DNA from: Rhodococcus sp. 14-1411-2a
GTDB lineage: Bacteria; Actinomycetota; Actinomycetes; Mycobacteriales; Mycobacteriaceae
Reading direction: 5' to 3'
DNA length: 64,000 nt
NCBI RefSeq assembly: GCF_002259485.1
Contig: NZ_NPGA01000005.1
Coordinates: 124,001 to 188,000 of the forward strand
Shown in pieces: positions 59,717-64,000 of the stretch (position 1 is its first letter; the number at the start of each line of letters is the position of its first letter). The notes beneath the pieces are model-generated. The model ran no database searches, was not told the origin of the DNA, and was given only the letters and a program-made list of their open reading frames with translations. The translations under genes were made by a program, and so were the position numbers.

Positions 59717-60670
59717 ATGAGCACATCGACGTTGATCGCCCAGTTGCGTGTCGCACTGCAGCTGACGAACACCGAAATCCAGATCGCCGAAACTCGCGTC
59801 GTTCAGGCGCGCACCGAGGCGGTACGCCGGGAGTTGACCCAGAACGCCGCGAACGGTCGCGACCGCGCCGCAGCCATCGAGGAAGCCCTTCGCGGACTCG
59901 GCGGACTGCCCGATCTCGTGTCGCCGTTCCTGGGACGCACGCTCGCCGCAGTCAAGGCAGTGGCCGAGCAAGCACAGCCGTTCGACGAAGCCCTGCTGGG
60001 CGATCTCGCCCTCGAGCAGCAGCTGCTGGGCCGCGCCAAGTACATCAAGGCTCTGGCCACCGCAGCGAACGAGCCCACCGTCGTCGCTCTGGCGACTCGG
60101 CTGGCCACGGCGCACAGCGCCACGGTGGAATGGCTCGAGACCGTCCTCGCGGAAGATGCACTGGGCGGACCCGCAGCATTGCGTCGCACCCCGTTCCAGG
60201 CCGCCGCAGGCACCGCGGTCAAGATCGTCAACGCGCCCGCAACCTGGTCGGCTCGCGGTCTCGACCGCGCACTGGACGCAGCTCGCGCTACCCCGGACCG
60301 CCTCGCCGGACTTCTGGGCCGCGGCGCTCACGCCGGTGACGTGGCAGTCAAGACGCTGACGGCAAGTCGCGATGCAGCACTCGAAGCAGCCGAGGACGTC
60401 ACTCGTAGCGAGGGCGTCGATACCGTCGCCGACGCAATCCACACCGCGCGGTCGGCCAGCGGAACCCTCGACGCCGACGAGCTGCCGATCGCGGATTACG
60501 ACGACCTGAACGTCTCGGACGCCGTCGCCGCCATCAAGGACCTCACCAACCCGACCGACGTTCGCACCGTCGTGACGTACGAAGAGGCACACAAGAACCG
60601 CCACGGAGTCGTGTCCGCAGGACAGACGCGCGTGGCAGCAATCGCCAAGGACGTCATCTCCATCGACTGA
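59717..60670 (+). CDS. Ferritin-like domain protein with C-terminal helical region
   Basis: A 317-aa soluble protein. Residues ~5-150 form a likely four-helix bundle with Glu/His positions of the ferritin type (LTNTEIQIAETR, LLGDLALEQQLLGRAKYI, TRLATAHSATVEWLETVL). The C-terminal half (about 160-317) is an alanine-rich helical region with repeated TASRDAALEAAEDVTRSEG-like stretches and ends in a DLNVSDAVAAIKDLTNPTDVRTVVTYEE segment. The SigF-like promoter marks it as a stress gene. Iron storage is possible but not proven by sequence. Confidence 0.6.
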   Translation: MSTSTLIAQLRVALQLTNTEIQIAETRVVQARTEAVRRELTQNAANGRDRAAAIEEALRGLGGLPDLVSPFLGRTLAAVKAVAEQAQPFDEALLGDLALEQQLLGRAKYIKALATAANEPTVVALATRLATAHSATVEWLETVLAEDALGGPAALRRTPFQAAAGTAVKIVNAPATWSARGLDRALDAARATPDRLAGLLGRGAHAGDVAVKTLTASRDAALEAAEDVTRSEGVDTVADAIHTARSASGTLDADELPIADYDDLNVSDAVAAIKDLTNPTDVRTVVTYEEAHKNRHGVVSAGQTRVAAIAKDVISID

Positions 60671-60692
60671 CGAGGATGGATCGATCCTTCTG

Positions 60693-60740
60693 CGAATACC
60701 GATGCGGCCCGTGAACTTCCGGGCCGCATCGCTGTATTCG
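60693..60740. terminator. Bidirectional terminator
   Basis: GATGCGGCCCG (60701-60711) pairs with CGGGCCGCATC (60720-60730) over TGAACTTC, and the outer CGAATAC/GTATTCG pair extends it. It separates the ferritin-like gene from the convergent alcohol dehydrogenase. Confidence 0.85.
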
Positions 60741-60750
60741 AAGGACGTCT

Positions 60751-61932
60751 CTAGGGCTTCAACAGCACCTTGATGGCACCGTCCTGCTTCTTCTGGAAGA
60801 TGTCGTACGCATGCGGAGCCTCCTCGAGCGAAAGCTCGTGTGTGGCAAACGAGTCGACGCCGAGAGGATCGTCGTCACCGAGCAACGGCATGATGTCGTC
60901 GACCCATCTCTTGACGTTCGCCTGCCCCATCCGGAGCTGAATCTGCTTGTCGAACATGGTCATCAGCGGTAGCGGATCGGCCATGCCGCCGTACACCCCG
61001 ATGATCGAGATGGTTCCGCCGCGGCGGACGATGTCGATTGCCGAGTACAGCGCGCCGAGTCGATCGACACCGGCCTTCTGCATCATCGGCGCGGCAACGG
61101 CGTCCGGAAGCATTCCGACGATCTGCTGTGCGAGTTTGCCGACCGGCGATCCGTGCGCCTCCATACCCACCGCATCGATGACCGAGTCCGTGCCCCGGCC
61201 GTCGGTCATCTCGCGGATGACGTCGCCGACGCCACCGCTGTGCTCGGCCAGGTTCACCGTCTCGATTCCCCGTGCCGCGGCGCGGGCGAGTCGCTCGGGT
61301 ACGAGGTCGACGGCGATCACTCGCGCGCCCTTGTGCTGTGCGATGCGCGCTGCCATGTCTCCGATGGGCCCGAGACCGAGGATCGTCACCGATCCCCCGT
61401 CTGGAATTGCCGCGTATTCGACGGACTGCCATGCGGTCGGCAACACGTCGGAGAGGTAGACGAATCGCGAATCCGGCGGTCCCTCCGGAACTTTGATGTG
61501 AGTGAACTGCGCCTGCGGGACGCGGAGGTACTCGGCCTGACCGCCGGGAACTTGCCCGTAGAGCTTGGAGAAGCCGAACAGTGCTGCACCCGTTCCCTGA
61601 TCGCGGACCTGCGTGGTCTCGCACTGGGTGTAGAGGCTCGAATCGCACATGTAGCAGTGCCCGCAGGAGATCTGGAACGGGATGACCACTCGGTCTCCGA
61701 CTGCCAGATCGCCGGTCTGCGTACCGACTTCCTCGACGATGCCCATCGGCTCGTGGCCGAGGATGTCACCTTCGTCCATGAAGGCACCGAGTGTTTCGTA
61801 CAGATGCAGGTCGGAACCGCAGATGTTTGTCGTCGTGATCTTCACGATCGCGTCCGTCGGCAGTTCTATCCGCGGGTCGGGAACGGTGTCCACGCCGACT
61901 TTCCTCTTGCCTTGCCAGGTCACTGCGCGCAT
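60751..61932 (-). CDS. Zn-dependent alcohol dehydrogenase (formaldehyde dehydrogenase type)
   Basis: A 393-aa MDR enzyme. Catalytic zinc ligands C38 and H60-E61 (GHEPMG); structural zinc cysteines C90, C93, C96, C104. The NAD site is VTILGLGPIGDMAARIAQ, followed by DLVPERL. The long insert after GTDSVIDAVGMEAHG with QKAGVDRLGALYSAIDIVRRGG marks the glutathione-independent formaldehyde dehydrogenase-like subgroup. ATG 61932 follows GGAAGGA. The true substrate may be another aldehyde or alcohol. Confidence 0.85.
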   Translation of the reverse strand: MRAVTWQGKRKVGVDTVPDPRIELPTDAIVKITTTNICGSDLHLYETLGAFMDEGDILGHEPMGIVEEVGTQTGDLAVGDRVVIPFQISCGHCYMCDSSLYTQCETTQVRDQGTGAALFGFSKLYGQVPGGQAEYLRVPQAQFTHIKVPEGPPDSRFVYLSDVLPTAWQSVEYAAIPDGGSVTILGLGPIGDMAARIAQHKGARVIAVDLVPERLARAAARGIETVNLAEHSGGVGDVIREMTDGRGTDSVIDAVGMEAHGSPVGKLAQQIVGMLPDAVAAPMMQKAGVDRLGALYSAIDIVRRGGTISIIGVYGGMADPLPLMTMFDKQIQLRMGQANVKRWVDDIMPLLGDDDPLGVDSFATHELSLEEAPHAYDIFQKKQDGAIKVLLKP

Positions 61933-61985
61933 GTGGTCCTTCCGATGGAACGACCTCGAAGTTCGATGTCGTGCAGTGCGCATTG

Positions 61986-62005
61986 CCTGTTGTGACAGGT
62001 CACAA
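61986..62005. promoter_or_regulatory. Overlapping palindromes in divergent gap
   Basis: TTGTGACAGGTCACAA (61990-62005) is a perfect inverted repeat with a 2-base centre, and CCTGT-TGTG-ACAGG (61986-61999) overlaps it. The TGTGA/TCACA halves are 4 bases apart, closer than the 6 of a CRP site, so another regulator is likely. Confidence 0.45.
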
Positions 62006-62020
62006 ACACAGAGGTCGTGA

Positions 62021-63064
62021 GTGGTTGGTGCCGAGCGTCAGCGGGTAGCCACCACTATGACCGCGTTGTTCTCAGTCGATCCGTCCACCGCCCGCTGCCC
62101 TGCGCTGCCCACTCCCTGTGGGCCGATCTCCGATGCCATCACTCGGTGCCTGGCTGCGGGTGAGCCGAACGGGACTGCGATCGTGCCGACGCCGACCGAG
62201 GTCGATGCCACGTCACGAGACGTGCAACTGTCGCTCCTGATCTGCTACGAACTGCACTACCGCGGGTTCGCGGGAGTCTCGGACGCCTGGGAATGGGATC
62301 CCGAACTCCTTCGACTGCGAGGAGCTCTCGAGTCCGCCTTCCTGGCCTACGTACGGGAGAACGTGGAACCCGGCACCGACGCGATCGCAGAGATGGACGC
62401 ACTGTCCGTCGAGGCCACCTCGGGAACCGGCCCGTCCTGGTTCCTGCGCGACGAGGGGTCATGGGAGCAGATGCGCGAATACTTCGTGCACCGATCCGTC
62501 TACCACCTCAAGGAAGCCGATCCGCATGCCTGGGCCATTCCCCGCTTGACGGGTCAGACCAAGGCTTCCTACGTAGCAGTGGAATTCGACGAGTACGGCG
62601 GCGGTAAAGGCGACCGCCTGCACCAGCATCTGTGGGCCGAATCGATGGTGGCCGCCGACCTCGATGCAACGTACCTCGGCTACGTCGACCGCGTCCCGGC
62701 GCAGACACTGGCGTGGGTCAATCTCATGTCGCTCTTCGGCCTGCACCGTGGTCTGCGCGGTGCCACCGTGGGCCACCTCGCGGCAACCGAGATCACCTCG
62801 TCTCCGGGCTCACAGCGCTACGTGCAGGGACTGCAGAGGCTCGACGCCCCCGCAGCATGCATCGCGTTCTACGCCGAGCACGTCGAGGCGGACGCCGTGC
62901 ACGAGCAGGTACTACGTCACGATGTGGTCGGCACGCTCCTCCGCGACGAGCCCGAATTGGAGGCAGATGTGGTGTTCGGAATGCGTGCGCTGGATTTCGT
63001 CGAGAACGAGCTCGCCGACCACGTGATGGAGCGGTGGGCTGCCGGTCAGTCCTCGCTGGACTGA
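62021..63064 (+). CDS. Iron-containing redox enzyme family protein (haem-oxygenase-like fold)
   Basis: A 347-aa protein of the all-helical haem-oxygenase-like di-iron type. Likely ligands are spread through LLICYELHYRGF, LHQHLWAESMV and FYAEHVEADAVHEQVLRHDV. Members act as N-oxygenases, desaturases or lyases on small substrates; which applies here is unknown. GTG 62021 has GAGG six bases upstream; ATG 62057 (MTALFSVDP) is the alternative and would give 335 aa. It overlaps the CDGSH gene by 19 bp at the 3' end. Confidence 0.72.
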   Translation: MVGAERQRVATTMTALFSVDPSTARCPALPTPCGPISDAITRCLAAGEPNGTAIVPTPTEVDATSRDVQLSLLICYELHYRGFAGVSDAWEWDPELLRLRGALESAFLAYVRENVEPGTDAIAEMDALSVEATSGTGPSWFLRDEGSWEQMREYFVHRSVYHLKEADPHAWAIPRLTGQTKASYVAVEFDEYGGGKGDRLHQHLWAESMVAADLDATYLGYVDRVPAQTLAWVNLMSLFGLHRGLRGATVGHLAATEITSSPGSQRYVQGLQRLDAPAACIAFYAEHVEADAVHEQVLRHDVVGTLLRDEPELEADVVFGMRALDFVENELADHVMERWAAGQSSLD

Positions 63065-63273
63065 GAGGGTCGCCGCTTGGCGCGGTGGCTCGTGTCGCAC
63101 AGCGGATAGTTCTTGCTCCGCCGACACGTGCACACCGCGACGACGAAGCGATCCGACTCCACCCGCGTACCGTCGTCGAGTTCGATGTTCACCGGTCCGT
63201 CGATCAGAATCGGTCCGCCGCGGACGATTCTCACCGTGGTGCGCGCACCTGCCGCGTCATCGCTTGTCGCCAC
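63046..63273 (-). CDS. CDGSH iron-sulfur domain protein
   Basis: A 75-aa protein with a single CDGSH-type [2Fe-2S] site: CTCRRSKNYPLCDTSH gives C48, C50, C59 and H63. The usual CDG is CDT here. The first 45 residues are a short beta region (VRIVRGGPILIDGPVNI). GTG 63273 lies inside the upstream methyltransferase gene (17-bp overlap). It is convergent with and overlaps the iron-containing redox enzyme gene, which hints at a shared redox role. Confidence 0.8.
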   Translation of the reverse strand: MATSDDAAGARTTVRIVRGGPILIDGPVNIELDDGTRVESDRFVVAVCTCRRSKNYPLCDTSHRAKRRPSQSSED

Positions 63274-63943
63274 GAACGACCACCAACTCCTCTGTTCGGC
63301 ACCCCGGAGCCAATGCTCCGCGAGCTTCCAGCCATTCTGCGCGCCGGTGCATCACAGGCCCGAAATCGATGGTCTGCCGGCCGGCTTCCGTCACCGAGAA
63401 TCCGTTGTCGGAGAGCATTCTCACGGTGCGGTGGGGGCCGGAGAACTCCGAATGGACGACGAGCAGCACGCCACCCGGCGCGAGCAGGTCGGCCGAGGCG
63501 CGACACAGCGGATCGAGCACCGTCCGGCCGTCCTCGCCCGCATCCCAGGCGCGGTGCAGGCCCATCCCCGTCGGAGGAAGCTCGGACGGGACGTACGGGG
63601 GATTGCAGAGCAGTACATCGAACGGTTCGAGCTCGGCGGCCTCTGCCAGGGAACCCAACCTGACGTCCACCTCGACGCCTACCGAGCGTGCGTTCCGCTC
63701 GGCGCAGTCGACAGCGCGGGGCGAGATGTCGAATGCCACCACTTCGCGCGCGCCCAACAGTGCGGCAGTGATTGCCACGGCACCACTGCCGGTGCACATG
63801 TCCAAGACTCGCGCGCCGGGGACGATGCCCGTCGTGGCGGCGATGTCACACAGCAGAAGCGAATCCTCCTGCGGTTCGTACACTCCGGGATCGGCGTGCA
63901 CGGATGTCAATGCTCGGATGGAATCGGATTCGGCTGTCGTCAT
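63257..63943 (-). CDS. HemK-family class I methyltransferase
   Basis: A 228-aa SAM methyltransferase. SAM motif LDMCTGSGAVAI (47-58) and the catalytic NPPYVPSELPP (114-124) are as in HemK/PrmC-type N5-glutamine methyltransferases, but the N-terminal PrmC helical domain is missing, as in HemK2-like proteins. GGGAGG lies 7 bases before ATG 63943. It is coupled to the CDGSH gene. The target could be a protein, a nucleic acid or a small molecule. Confidence 0.78.
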   Translation of the reverse strand: MTTAESDSIRALTSVHADPGVYEPQEDSLLLCDIAATTGIVPGARVLDMCTGSGAVAITAALLGAREVVAFDISPRAVDCAERNARSVGVEVDVRLGSLAEAAELEPFDVLLCNPPYVPSELPPTGMGLHRAWDAGEDGRTVLDPLCRASADLLAPGGVLLVVHSEFSGPHRTVRMLSDNGFSVTEAGRQTIDFGPVMHRRAEWLEARGALAPGCRTEELVVVRGDKR

Positions 63944-64000
63944 CGGCGTGCCTCCCACGGTGTAGCGATCGATGTCGTATTCCCGTCGGACCCGCAGTCA

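Noticed and set aside
1-64000. tRNA, rRNA, CRISPR, insertion sequence or prophage
   Set aside because: No cloverleaf, short-spaced repeat array, transposase, integrase or phage protein was recognised in any gap or frame.

Overview
The window is high-GC actinobacterial chromosome, most likely Rhodococcus or a close mycolate-containing relative. The reasons are the gene families present (PucR/CdaR regulators, a mycobacterial-type Dps, PtpB-type phosphatase, DUF5709), frequent GTG starts, ATGA/GTGA start-stop overlaps between operon genes, and the block metB - cbs - SGNH esterase - FadA-type thiolase, which recalls the order around Rv1074c-Rv1079 in Mycobacterium tuberculosis. No rRNA, tRNA, CRISPR array, insertion sequence or prophage was seen. 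The species is an inference. About 63 genes are packed with short gaps; no gene-free stretch exceeds 300 bases.

Layout. 0-11 kb: core metabolism (MFS exporter, metB-murI operon, glutaryl-CoA dehydrogenase, cystathionine beta-synthase, SGNH esterase, thiolase, Bax-inhibitor family membrane protein, DUF5709 protein, RlmG/RsmC-type methyltransferase). 11-17.5 kb: stress and regulation (peroxiredoxin, tyrosine phosphatase, ABM-membrane protein, AsnC plus FAD amino acid oxidase pair, TetR plus drug-type MFS pair). 17.4-25 kb: branched-chain 2-oxoacid dehydrogenase operon (E1a, E1b, E2 and an extra fused E1ab), a divergent Lrp/AsnC regulator and a leucine/valine dehydrogenase. 25-37 kb: gabT-gabD with a PucR regulator, then an XRE regulator - davA - davB operon, an agmatinase/guanidinobutyrase and an amino acid permease-USP operon. 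With glutaryl-CoA dehydrogenase and thiolase these could take lysine (through 5-aminovalerate) and arginine-derived guanidino compounds (through GABA) into central metabolism. 37-43 kb: a dipeptide/nickel-type ABC transporter and a divergent PucR regulator. 43-46 kb: a 51-aa protein coupled to TerC, then Dps, a conserved hypothetical and CsbD. 46-49.6 kb: PucR - EAL phosphodiesterase pair and a secreted lipase. 49.7-57.1 kb: a compact two-way glycosyltransferase cluster with a WcbI-type protein. 57-64 kb: small membrane protein, CDP-alcohol phosphotransferase, YihY/BrkB protein, OsmC/Ohr protein, ferritin-like protein, formaldehyde-type alcohol dehydrogenase, and an iron-containing redox enzyme - CDGSH - methyltransferase group.

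Regulatory structure is rich. Four convergent gene pairs are separated by long inverted repeats, and two of these share a 20-nt identical core that overlaps or supplies stop codons. Sigma-F-like promoters (GGTT/GTTT - N15/16 - GGGTAA/T) lie before the CsbD gene, its divergent neighbour and the ferritin-like gene. Several divergent gaps hold palindromes or helically phased repeats that fit local regulator binding.

The best candidates for undescribed biology are the glycosyltransferase/WcbI cluster, the operon with two kinds of E1, the shared convergent-terminator repeat, the 51-aa/TerC pair, and the iron-redox/CDGSH/methyltransferase group. All functions are read from motifs and remembered family features; no database search was possible.
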